Assembly: GCA_021817645.1 (NCBI GenBank)
Contig: JAKAGH010000199.1
Span: 1 to 6,043, forward strand
DNA: 6,043 bases
Origin: Deltaproteobacteria bacterium
Lineage (GTDB): Bacteria > Desulfobacterota > Desulfobaccia > Desulfobaccales > 0-14-0-80-60-11
Reading direction: 5' to 3'
In this document: positions 1 to 5,255 of the stretch, piece after piece
Layout: the number at the start of each line of letters is the position of its first letter
Numbering within the stretch: the stretch's first letter is position 1
Program-made: the position numbers and the translations under genes
The notes under the pieces: model-generated
The model's database searches: none
The model's input: only the letters and a program-made list of their open reading frames with translations
What the model was told of the DNA's origin: nothing

Positions 1-62
1 TTCCCAAGCCCATAGATCTGGATAAGCTCCTGGGTATTGTCCAGGATAATCTCGTCCGCTGA
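1..62 (+). CDS. C-terminal end of a response regulator receiver domain (partial)
   Basis: The window opens inside a gene whose frame (codons from base 3) gives 19 residues containing KPIDLDKLL and ends at TGA 60-62. A Lys-Pro followed by a hydrophobic residue, then Asp/Leu and a leucine-rich helix, is the usual end of a CheY-like receiver: the invariant beta-5 Lys followed by helix alpha-5. Because the stop follows about 17 residues after that Lys, the protein ends with the receiver and has no output domain on the C-terminal side. It could be a single-domain regulator, or the last receiver of a longer protein whose body lies outside the window. It sits about 200 nt before a histidine kinase on the same strand, which fits a shared signalling cluster. 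The match is short, so the family call is fairly but not fully secure. Confidence 0.6.
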   Translation, partial: PKPIDLDKLLGIVQDNLVR

Positions 63-271
63 CGATGTGCGGAGACGTGGGGGCGGGCGGGTTGATAGAC
101 CGGGAACTCGCAGCCGAAACAACAGCAGCAGGCTGTCTCGACAGGTCCTCTACAGCTGCAGCTGGAAACGCGGGCGCTGGCCGTTCCCGGAGGAGTGAAG
201 GTTTCCTTCTTCCTCTCCTGCCCCCCCGTAACTCTCTCGTGCGCAAAAAACAGAGGAAGACCGGGTTGTCT
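63..271 (+). other. Leader between regulator and first kinase, no convincing gene
   Basis: The kinase frame stays open back to an ATG at 65, but the 69 residues it would add are rich in Ala, Gly and Arg, have no domain character, and precede a good internal start. I read this stretch as untranslated. It contains a perfect 12-bp palindrome CAGCTGCAGCTG (153-164), a strong purine tract GGAGGAG (189-195) with no start codon at a suitable distance, a pyrimidine tract (205-227), and the purine tract AGAGGAAGA (252-260) that probably serves as the kinase ribosome binding site. Confidence 0.5.
252..260 (+). promoter_or_regulatory. Ribosome binding site of first kinase, possibly sequestered
   Basis: AGAGGAAGA contains a Shine-Dalgarno core. 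AGGA at 254-257 lies 8 nt before an in-frame TTG (266) and 14 nt before the ATG at 272, so the spacing favours TTG266 although ATG272 is the stronger codon. The same 9 bases are exactly complementary to TCTTCCTCT at 208-216. Confidence 0.45.
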
Positions 272-1819
272 ATGGATAGAGAAGCCGGTGAAATCACAGG
301 AGAGATCGACTGGATGTCGAGGGTCTTCGATTCGTTATCTCTGCCTGCCCTGATTTTGAAACCGAACCGGGTGGTTCTCAGCGCTAATAAAAGCTTTTAT
401 AAGACCTTTGACACCAGTAAAGAGGAGATCATCGGCCAGACCTGCCATGAATTCTTTTACCAGTCTGAAGATCCCTGTCCCTACGAAACTTGTCCGCTCA
501 CCAAGGTGTTAGCTGAGAAAGAAGGGCAGACTATCCTCAGACGGGTGAAGATACCGGGTAAGAAGGAAAAATGGGAAGACCGAATTTTCTCACCTATCCT
601 GGATGATGCAGGTGAGGTCCGCTATATCATCGAGAAAATCCGGGATGTCACTCATGTGAAAAGGTTGGAAAGAGAGCTTTCCGGTATCAAGGTATTTTTG
701 GAAAAGTTTGTGCAAAGCTCGATTAGCGCTATCATCGCCGCAGACAGGCATGGAAAAATCCTGATGATGAATCCGGCCGCAGAAGAACTCACCGGCTATA
801 CCTTCCGGGAGGCCCGAAAAAAAATCACGGTGCGAGACCTCTATCCCCCGGGACAGGCCAAAGAAGTTATGAAAAAACTCCGGGATGAGAGCTATGGCGG
901 CAAAGGCAAGCTGCCTTGCAGTCACACGACCCTGAAAAGCGCGCAGGGGGAAGATATTCCCGCGGAGTTGACCGCGGCGATCATCTATGAGGGCGATACA
1001 GAAGTGGCCACCATGGGGATCTTTAACGACCTCAGAGAAAAGCTCGCCCAAGAAGCCAAGATGAAAGAGGTCTTGATGAGAGCGGCCCGCGCGGAGAAAA
1101 TGGCCTCACTCGGTCAACTCGCGGCCGGCGTGGCTCATGAGATCAACAATCCCCTGACCGGCATCCTCCTCTATGCCGGTCTTCTCCTGGAAGACCTGGG
1201 TGACGGCGATCCCAAATACCCGGATTTGCGGTGCATCCTGGAAGATGCCAATCAATGCCGGAACATTGTCAAGGACCTTCTCGCTTACAGCCGGCAAACG
1301 AGCGCCAACAAGGAGACTCTGCGCCTCAATGACCTGGTCGAACAAAGCCTGGGTCTCATTCGCGATCAAAGCCTTTTCATCAATATCAAGGTCATAAAAG
1401 AGCTGGAAGACGAGATCATGCTGGTGAAAGTTGATAGAAATCAGCTCAATCAGGTGATTATTAATCTGGTGATCAACGCGGTTGACGCCATGGAGAGAAA
1501 GGGGACCCTGATTCTTCGCACTTACTCCGATAAGCGGAAGAGGAAAGCGGTGGGGAAAAATATGGCCGCAGGCTTCGTTTATCTGGAAGTCGCCGATACT
1601 GGCTGTGGCATTACCGAGGACAATCTCCCCCGGATATTCGATCCCTTCTTCACCACCAAAGACCCGGGGAAAGGGACTGGTTTGGGGCTAAGCACCGCCT
1701 ATGGCATTGTCCAGGAGAACGGGGGCGTGATCTGGGTGAAGGAAACCGGCCAGGCAGGAACGACCTTCATCCTGGAACTTCCCCTCTATCAGGCCGCAGG
1801 TGAAGCCCATGAGCTTTAG
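272..1819 (+). CDS. Soluble PAS-PAS sensor histidine kinase
   Basis: Predicted cytoplasmic sensor kinase of 515 residues with no membrane segment. In order: PAS 1 (about 17-127), PAS 2 (about 143-254), a linker helix, HisKA with phospho-accepting His289 in AHEINNPL, and a HATPase domain with N-box Asn398/Asn402, DTGCG (442-446), FDPFF and GTGLGLS (468-474). The HEINNPL H-box is of the NtrB-like class. PAS 1 carries Cys58-His59, Cys69 and Cys74 (in CPYETCPL), a pattern I recall from deltaproteobacterial PAS proteins; the ligand is unknown. It should autophosphorylate in response to an intracellular signal and pass phosphate to a receiver, either the upstream regulator or the receiver of the next gene. 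Start: the frame is open from 65, but residues before 272 look non-coding. TTG266 is an alternative with better ribosome-binding-site spacing. The kinase call is very secure; the start is not. Confidence 0.93.
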   Translation: MDREAGEITGEIDWMSRVFDSLSLPALILKPNRVVLSANKSFYKTFDTSKEEIIGQTCHEFFYQSEDPCPYETCPLTKVLAEKEGQTILRRVKIPGKKEKWEDRIFSPILDDAGEVRYIIEKIRDVTHVKRLERELSGIKVFLEKFVQSSISAIIAADRHGKILMMNPAAEELTGYTFREARKKITVRDLYPPGQAKEVMKKLRDESYGGKGKLPCSHTTLKSAQGEDIPAELTAAIIYEGDTEVATMGIFNDLREKLAQEAKMKEVLMRAARAEKMASLGQLAAGVAHEINNPLTGILLYAGLLLEDLGDGDPKYPDLRCILEDANQCRNIVKDLLAYSRQTSANKETLRLNDLVEQSLGLIRDQSLFINIKVIKELEDEIMLVKVDRNQLNQVIINLVINAVDAMERKGTLILRTYSDKRKRKAVGKNMAAGFVYLEVADTGCGITEDNLPRIFDPFFTTKDPGKGTGLGLSTAYGIVQENGGVIWVKETGQAGTTFILELPLYQAAGEAHEL

Positions 1820-1856
1820 CAATAGCTCTCGCCACCTGAGGGAAGGGCTGGAAATC

Positions 1857-3392
1857 ATGGCCGAAAAGATGGCAGTAAGCAATCGCTCCGGCCCCACCAT
1901 TCTGGTCATCGATGATGAAGAGCACGTACGCGAAGGCTGCCGGAAGGTGCTGACTCGCGAAGGTTACGAAGTATCCCTGGCCGCTGGTGGGGACATTGGG
2001 TTGAAAATGATCGAGCGCCAGCACTATGACATCATCCTTCTGGACCTGATGATGCCCAGTCTTTCAGGTTTCGATGTGCTGGCCCACGTCAAGGCGCTGC
2101 ACCCAGACTCGGTAATCATTGTGATCAGCGGCTACGCCACGCTGGAGAACTCCATCGAGGCCATGAAAAAGGGGGCTTTCGATTTTATCCCCAAGCCCTT
2201 CTCTCCCGAGCAACTGCGGCTGCTGATCAAGAAAGCCATCGAATACAACCGGGCCATGCAGGACATTGCCGATGAAAAGTCGCGCATCCGCGTGCTCATC
2301 AATCGCCTGACGGACGGCGTCATGGCCACCGACAGCAGCAAGCAGGTGGTGCTGGCCAACCCCGCTTTCCTGGCCATGGCGGGCTACCGCGACGCCGCGG
2401 CCGTAGGGCGTCCAGCCTCTGAAGTTATGCACCAGGAGCAGGTCATGTCGATGATCGACCGGGCCCTCGCCATGCCCGGCGACCAGTTCCAGGAATTGAC
2501 CGAAGAGCTGGACTGCGGGTCTGAGAAAGATCAGGCCGGACCGGTTTTGAATGCCAGGTGCATCCCCTTCAGAGACAGGGCCGGCCGCAACATTGGGACG
2601 ATCACGGTCTTGCATGACATCACCGCGTTAAAGCAAATGGACCGGATCAAATCGGACTTTGTTTCCATGGTCTCCCATGAGATTCGCAGCCCCTTGAATT
2701 CCATTCTGGCCCAGATCAAGGTGGTGCTCGACGGGCTGGTCGGCGAAGTCACCCCGCAGCAACACGAGATTCTCGGCCGGGCTGCGGAGAAGATCAAAAG
2801 CCTGGTGTGCCTTTCCTCCGAACTGCTGGACCTGGCCCGCATCGAGTCAGGGCTGATCAGCCAGGAAAGGGAGACCCTCAACCTGGCTGAGCTTCTCGAC
2901 AGTCAGGTAGCCTTTTACGACGCCGCGGCCCAGGCCAAAAAGATCAGGCTCGAACTGGCAGGTCCGGTCACAGTGCCCCCCGTGTTCGTTAACCGGCGTA
3001 ATTTGGAGGAAGTGCTCGCCAATCTCATCGGCAATGCCATCAGCTATACCCCCCAGGGTGGAACGGTGACTGTCACCGCCGCCATGGAGGAAGGGTACCT
3101 GAGAATCAATGTGCAAGATAACGGCATGGGCATCGCCGCGGAAGACCAGGAACGTATCTTCACTCCCTTTTTCCGGGTCAAGAACGACCAAACGCGGTTT
3201 ATCATCGGCACCGGACTGGGGCTGGCCATTGTCAAACGCATTGTGGAGGCGCACCACGGTTTCGTCCGCGTCTTGAGCAAGCCGGGTGCGGGAAGCACGT
3301 TTCAGGTTTACCTGCCAGCCGCCGATCAGGGGGGCCATAACTCAGCCACGCAAGACCCCCTCTTTCTATATGACAACTGCCCGACTTCCTGA
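1857..3392 (+). CDS. Receiver-PAS-histidine kinase hybrid
   Basis: A 511-residue soluble protein. The receiver (about 14-130) has acidic residues Asp19/Asp20, phospho-acceptor Asp63 in LLDLMMP, Ser91 and Lys113 in PKPF. A PAS domain follows (about 143-257), then HisKA with His274 in SHEIRSPL, and HATPase with Asn389/Asn393, DNGMG (421-425) and GTGLGLA (451-457). The last 20 or so residues lie beyond the catalytic core and have no family character. A receiver placed N-terminal to a kinase suggests that phosphorylation of Asp63, perhaps by the kinase encoded just upstream, controls this kinase's activity. No DNA-binding domain is present, so the final output lies elsewhere. Starts: GTG1800, ATG1809 (after AGGTGA at 1798-1803, overlapping the upstream gene by 11 nt) and ATG1857 (after AAGGG at 1843-1847, spacing 9) are all possible. 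I chose 1857 because it puts the usual short N-terminus before the receiver; 1809 is nearly as good. Confidence 0.92.
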   Translation: MAEKMAVSNRSGPTILVIDDEEHVREGCRKVLTREGYEVSLAAGGDIGLKMIERQHYDIILLDLMMPSLSGFDVLAHVKALHPDSVIIVISGYATLENSIEAMKKGAFDFIPKPFSPEQLRLLIKKAIEYNRAMQDIADEKSRIRVLINRLTDGVMATDSSKQVVLANPAFLAMAGYRDAAAVGRPASEVMHQEQVMSMIDRALAMPGDQFQELTEELDCGSEKDQAGPVLNARCIPFRDRAGRNIGTITVLHDITALKQMDRIKSDFVSMVSHEIRSPLNSILAQIKVVLDGLVGEVTPQQHEILGRAAEKIKSLVCLSSELLDLARIESGLISQERETLNLAELLDSQVAFYDAAAQAKKIRLELAGPVTVPPVFVNRRNLEEVLANLIGNAISYTPQGGTVTVTAAMEEGYLRINVQDNGMGIAAEDQERIFTPFFRVKNDQTRFIIGTGLGLAIVKRIVEAHHGFVRVLSKPGAGSTFQVYLPAADQGGHNSATQDPLFLYDNCPTS

Positions 3393-3466
3393 AGTAAGAA
3401 AATACCGCCGCCGCGGATGATCATGCCCTTTTGCGCGCCTATTACCTTGACCATCATCCCATGTTT

Positions 3467-3598
3467 CCAGGGGCAGGTGGTGACACAGGGCGGCGCCAAC
3501 CCGAGGGCCTGCCGGTCGGCGCAAAAGGTGCATTTGCGGATCAGGGGCACCGCGGAGCCCCATTCAAACTTGGGAATCTGGAAGGGAAGTACTTGCAA
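3467..3598 (-). pseudogene. Remnant of a 4Fe-4S oxidoreductase subunit
   Basis: On the minus strand a reading frame gives PKFEWGSAVPLIRKCTFC, then 11 residues, then CVTTCP. This C-x2-C-x11-C-x3-CP arrangement with a preceding hydrophobic VPLIRK segment is the half-cluster signature of DmsB/PsrB/NrfC-type iron-sulfur subunits of molybdopterin oxidoreductases and related complexes. Those proteins are usually about 150-250 residues with several such cluster motifs; here there is one. Immediately upstream of the first codon (TTG 3598-3596) is an in-frame TAA, then AT-rich DNA, so the N-terminal part is gone. Downstream of CP the frame stays open to 3326 but reads into the antisense of the upstream kinase gene's 3' end, and I do not recognise family sequence there. 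No ribosome binding site is seen. I infer a decayed fragment; a short functional ferredoxin-like peptide is less likely. Confidence 0.55.
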
Positions 3599-3621
3599 TT
3601 AATTTAGTATATACTTAATTT
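3594..3621 (+). promoter_or_regulatory. Weak sigma-70-like promoter candidate
   Basis: TTGCAA (3594-3599) and TAATTT (3616-3621) are separated by 16 bases and overlap the dyad. TATACT (3610-3615) is a better -10 match but has no -35 at proper spacing. A position upstream of the small gene at 3669 is sensible, but AT-rich DNA gives such matches by chance. Confidence 0.25.
3601..3620. promoter_or_regulatory. 20-bp near-perfect dyad in AT-rich promoter zone, candidate operator
   Basis: The half-sites AATTTAGTAT and ATACTTAATT are inverted copies with one mismatched pair (3605/3616); the central 10 bases AGTATATACT are a perfect palindrome. It lies about 50 nt before the Cys-rich small gene in the most AT-rich part of an otherwise GC-rich window. 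The size and symmetry suit a homodimeric regulator, but I cannot name the family. Confidence 0.4.
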
Positions 3622-3668
3622 TTAGCAAAAAGACGCTAACGTTGATAAACGCCTAGAGTCTAATAACT

Positions 3669-4016
3669 ATGCTGAGAATGCGGGGGCATCACCTTCTCAA
3701 CTGGGCTGTGGTCATCTGCTCCTTTCTTTTGCCGGTAACGGCGATGGGGAGCATGGCTATGACACAACCAAGTCTATCCGGGTGCGGCATGAGAGCCTGC
3801 CAGTGCGATTGCTGCCAGCCTGGAGCTCGCCCCCAATGCCACAAGTCCACCTCGCCTTGCGCCTGCCCTGGAATGCCGGGCTTGACCACTAGCCAGACAG
3901 GCCCTGAGATCGAGGGAGCTGTTCCTTATAAAGCCCTAACCGCGAAAGTTGCGGCAAAAATCCTCATTTCCTCCATCTATCATCCACCCAAGAATAACTT
4001 CCTGTTTTTGTCCTAA
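3669..4016 (+). CDS. Small secreted or membrane-anchored Cys-rich protein, possibly metal-binding
   Basis: I do not recognise the family. The 115-residue product starts with a short basic stretch and a hydrophobic segment (about 9-25, LLNWAVVICSFLLPVTAMG) that can act as signal peptide or anchor. It is followed by a Met-containing stretch and a cluster of eight Cys in 28 residues (39, 44, 46, 48, 49, 57, 64, 66) with His58 beside Cys57. The C-terminal half is poor in Cys and ends with a hydrophobic YHPPKNNFLFLS. Dense Cys plus His and Met outside the membrane suggests binding of soft metals such as copper, zinc or mercury, or a disulfide-rich fold; that is inference. ATG 3669 has only a weak ribosome binding site; ATG 3678 is an alternative. 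It stands alone between divergent remnants and the ATPase genes, behind an AT-rich dyad. It could also be a chance open frame, although the leader-then-Cys-cluster layout argues against that. Confidence 0.5.
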   Translation: MLRMRGHHLLNWAVVICSFLLPVTAMGSMAMTQPSLSGCGMRACQCDCCQPGARPQCHKSTSPCACPGMPGLTTSQTGPEIEGAVPYKALTAKVAAKILISSIYHPPKNNFLFLS

Positions 4017-4038
4017 CGCGGCAATCTTTTAATTTATC

Positions 4039-4135
4039 GCCGTAGCGGCTCCAGGAGTCGGTTCACGGCTCCTGACGCCACCAATGGTCCCCCGTCTCTA
4101 AAAGCCGGGGCGGGGGGGTGAGGTTCGTCCTCGCC
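4039..4135 (+). promoter_or_regulatory. Hairpin-rich leader upstream of ATPase genes
   Basis: Four consecutive inverted repeats are visible. GCCG/CGGC is at 4039-4042 and 4046-4049. CAGGAGTC/GGCTCCTG is at 4052-4059 and 4067-4074 (8 pairs with one G-U, 7-nt loop). CCCCCG/CGGGGG is at 4089-4094 and 4111-4116. GGTGAGG/CCTCGCC is at 4117-4123 and 4129-4135 (7 pairs with one G-U, loop TTCGT). None is followed by a T-run, so they do not look like intrinsic terminators. They fit a structured 5' untranslated region of the ATPase transcript. A possible promoter, TTGTCC (4008-4013) with TAATTT (4030-4035), lies just before, but it is weak. Confidence 0.35.
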
Positions 4136-4148
4136 ACCATCAAAGAAC

Positions 4149-4153
4149 AGGAG
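4149..4153 (+). promoter_or_regulatory. Strong ribosome binding site of the leader ORF
   Basis: AGGAG is placed 7 nt before ATG 4161. It is the best Shine-Dalgarno in the stretch and serves a 12-codon ORF rather than atpE directly; atpE at 4196 has no comparable site of its own. Confidence 0.6.
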
Positions 4154-4160
4154 AAGTTTC

Positions 4161-4199
4161 ATGTCCCAAAAGAGCAAGTTTGCAGTTCTTAAGACATGA
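4161..4199 (+). CDS. 12-residue leader peptide coupled to atpE
   Basis: ATG 4161 opens a frame reading MSQKSKFAVLKT and ends at TGA 4197-4199, which overlaps the atpE start as ATGA. The ribosome binding site AGGAG at 7-nt spacing is excellent. Two readings are possible: a leader peptide that loads ribosomes onto atpE by stop-start coupling, or the recombined tail of a gene that once preceded atpE (in N-type operons this would be subunit a). The peptide shows no similarity I recognise to a subunit a C-terminus. The frame upstream is closed by a TGA at 4119-4121. Its own function is unknown; the case for translation rests on the ribosome binding site and the overlap. Confidence 0.4.
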   Translation: MSQKSKFAVLKT

Positions 4200-4474
4200 G
4201 CGCGCTGGAAATTATCGGCATGGTTTCCATCATCGTCGCCGGCCTGACCATCACCCTGGGCTCCATCGGCCCGGCGCTGGCCCAGGGCCGGGCCATCACC
4301 CAAGCGCTTACGGCCATGGCCCAGCAGCCCGACGAGTCCGCCACCATTGCCCGCACCCTCTTTGTCGGTCTGGCCATGATCGAATCCCTGGCCATTTATT
4401 GCCTGGTGGTGGCTATGATCCTCATCTTTGCCAATCCCTTTTGGAACTATGTGATCGCCAAAGCCGGAGGATGA
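4196..4474 (+). CDS. atpE: F-type ATPase subunit c of the alternate (N-type) ATPase
   Basis: A 92-residue hairpin proteolipid that forms the membrane rotor ring. Helix 1 spans about 5-40 and contains the glycine/alanine-rich LGSIGPALAQG; the polar loop is QQPDES (43-48); helix 2 spans about 50-80 with the ion-carrying Glu63 in MIESLAIY, ending FANPFW. Gln30, Glu63, Ser64 and Tyr68 sit where Na+-binding c subunits such as that of Ilyobacter tartaricus have their ligand and stabilising residues. Most H+ rings lack the Gln and Ser. The Thr that follows Ser in that enzyme is Leu65 here. The sequence resembles the 'alternate F1Fo ATPase subunit C' family (TIGR03322). The start overlaps the leader ORF stop (ATGA), and the stop is followed after 4 nt by the GTG of atpF. 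Subunit c is needed in many copies, which fits coupling to a strong upstream site. Ion preference is inferred from residues only. Confidence 0.93.
   Translation: MSALEIIGMVSIIVAGLTITLGSIGPALAQGRAITQALTAMAQQPDESATIARTLFVGLAMIESLAIYCLVVAMILIFANPFWNYVIAKAGG
4466..4470 (+). promoter_or_regulatory. Ribosome binding site deciding the GTG start of atpF
   Basis: GGAGG lies within the last codons of atpE, 8 nt before GTG 4479. It supports the GTG start, whose product begins MLINWF as expected for this b subunit. Confidence 0.65.
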
Positions 4475-4478
4475 ACCA

Positions 4479-5255
4479 GTGCTGATCAATTGGTTTGTGG
4501 TGGCCGCCCAGATCATCAATTTTCTCATCCTGGTGCTCCTGTTGAAACGCTTTTTATACGGCCCCATCATTAAGGCCATGACGGCCCGGGAAGAAGGCAT
4601 CGCCTCCCAATTGGCGGTGGCCCAGCAAAAGAGGCAGGCAGCGGAGCAAGAGGAAGCCTCACTACGCCAGAAGATCCGGGAAATCGAAGAGCAGCGCCAG
4701 GAGATGCTCACCGAGGCCGGGCGTCAGGCCGAAACCCATAAGCAGGAGTTGTTGGCCCAGGCCCGGCAGGACATGGAGCAGATTCGCCAAAAATGGGTCA
4801 CTTCACTGAAGCTGGGAAAAGAGACCTTTCTCCAGAACCTCAAGCAGCGCCTGGCCCAGGAGGTTTTTGCCATCTCCCGCCTGGCCTTGCAGGAATTAGG
4901 AAACCTGGACCTGGAGCAGCGCCTGACCGAGATCTTTCTGGACCGCCTCCGGCAGCTAGCTCCGGAGGAGCAGGCAGCCATCCGGGAATCCGTCCAAGAG
5001 ACGGGGGGGGAGATGCTGGTCACCACCGCTTTTGAAATGCCTGAGGAAGCCCGGCAGAAGGTCGCGGCCCAGGTGCAAGAGCATTTCGGCCGGGACCTGG
5101 CCCTGCGGTTCGCCACTTCCGGGGAACTATTAGCGGGCATCGAGCTGCTCACCAGCTCCCGCAAGCTGGCCTGGAGCCTGGGAAGCTTCCTGGACTCCCT
5201 GGAGGAGGATCTCTCCCAGGCCTTCCAGGAATTGGAAAAGAGCGACGCGGCATGA
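4479..5255 (+). CDS. atpF: Alternate F1Fo ATPase subunit b with delta-like C-terminal domain
   Basis: A 258-residue peripheral stalk subunit, much longer than the usual 155-170-residue b. One N-terminal membrane helix (about 4-26, NWFVVAAQIINFLILVLLL) leads into KRFLYGPI, typical of b. A charged Gln/Glu/Lys/Arg coiled coil follows (about 33-130). The C-terminal third has LVTTAFEMPEEARQKV (180-195) and SGELLAGIELLTSSRKLAWS (214-233). These resemble the C-terminal domain of delta/OSCP, where a 'SA-x-pL' strand, a helix and a 'L-x-GGI' strand are followed by a final helix. A fused b-delta would bind the top of F1 and explain why no atpH lies between this gene and alpha. It fits the alternate ATPase B family (TIGR03321). 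The stop overlaps the atpA start (ATGA at 5252-5255). A G8 run (5003-5010) lies inside the gene, but the frame is intact. Confidence 0.92.
   Translation: MLINWFVVAAQIINFLILVLLLKRFLYGPIIKAMTAREEGIASQLAVAQQKRQAAEQEEASLRQKIREIEEQRQEMLTEAGRQAETHKQELLAQARQDMEQIRQKWVTSLKLGKETFLQNLKQRLAQEVFAISRLALQELGNLDLEQRLTEIFLDRLRQLAPEEQAAIRESVQETGGEMLVTTAFEMPEEARQKVAAQVQEHFGRDLALRFATSGELLAGIELLTSSRKLAWSLGSFLDSLEEDLSQAFQELEKSDAA

Noticed and set aside
153..164. CAGCTGCAGCTG palindrome as an operator
   Set aside because: A perfect 12-bp palindrome, but it is built from a short repeated CAGCTG unit in GC-rich DNA with no promoter beside it; chance is likely.
65..271. In-frame N-terminal extension of the first kinase from ATG 65
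   Set aside because: The 69 extra residues are low-complexity Ala/Gly/Arg-rich with no domain character, ATG 65 lacks a good ribosome binding site, and start codons at 266/272 follow a purine-rich site directly before the PAS region.
590..1051. Minus-strand open frame of 153 codons inside the first kinase
   Set aside because: It lies wholly antisense to conserved PAS sequence, has no recognisable domain, and is explained by codon bias of the + strand gene.
2064..2615. Minus-strand open frame of 183 codons inside the receiver-kinase gene
   Set aside because: It is antisense to clear receiver and PAS motifs, and its product is a His/Gly/Val-rich shadow with no family features.
3417..3602. Plus-strand 61-codon frame between the kinase and the Cys-rich gene
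   Set aside because: It is antisense to the iron-sulfur remnant, which has a real motif; the + strand product has no recognisable feature or ribosome site.
4052..4074. Intrinsic terminator after the Cys-rich gene
   Set aside because: The 8-bp hairpin is plausible, but it is followed by GACGCCACC rather than a T-run, so it is kept only as part of a structured leader.
4180..4485. Plus-strand 101-codon frame overlapping atpE in another frame
   Set aside because: A Pro/His/Gly-rich out-of-frame translation of atpE; the atpE frame carries the conserved proteolipid motifs.
4034..4711. Minus-strand open frame of 225 codons across the leader, atpE and atpF
   Set aside because: It is antisense to two certain ATPase genes, and its product is low-complexity with no family signature.
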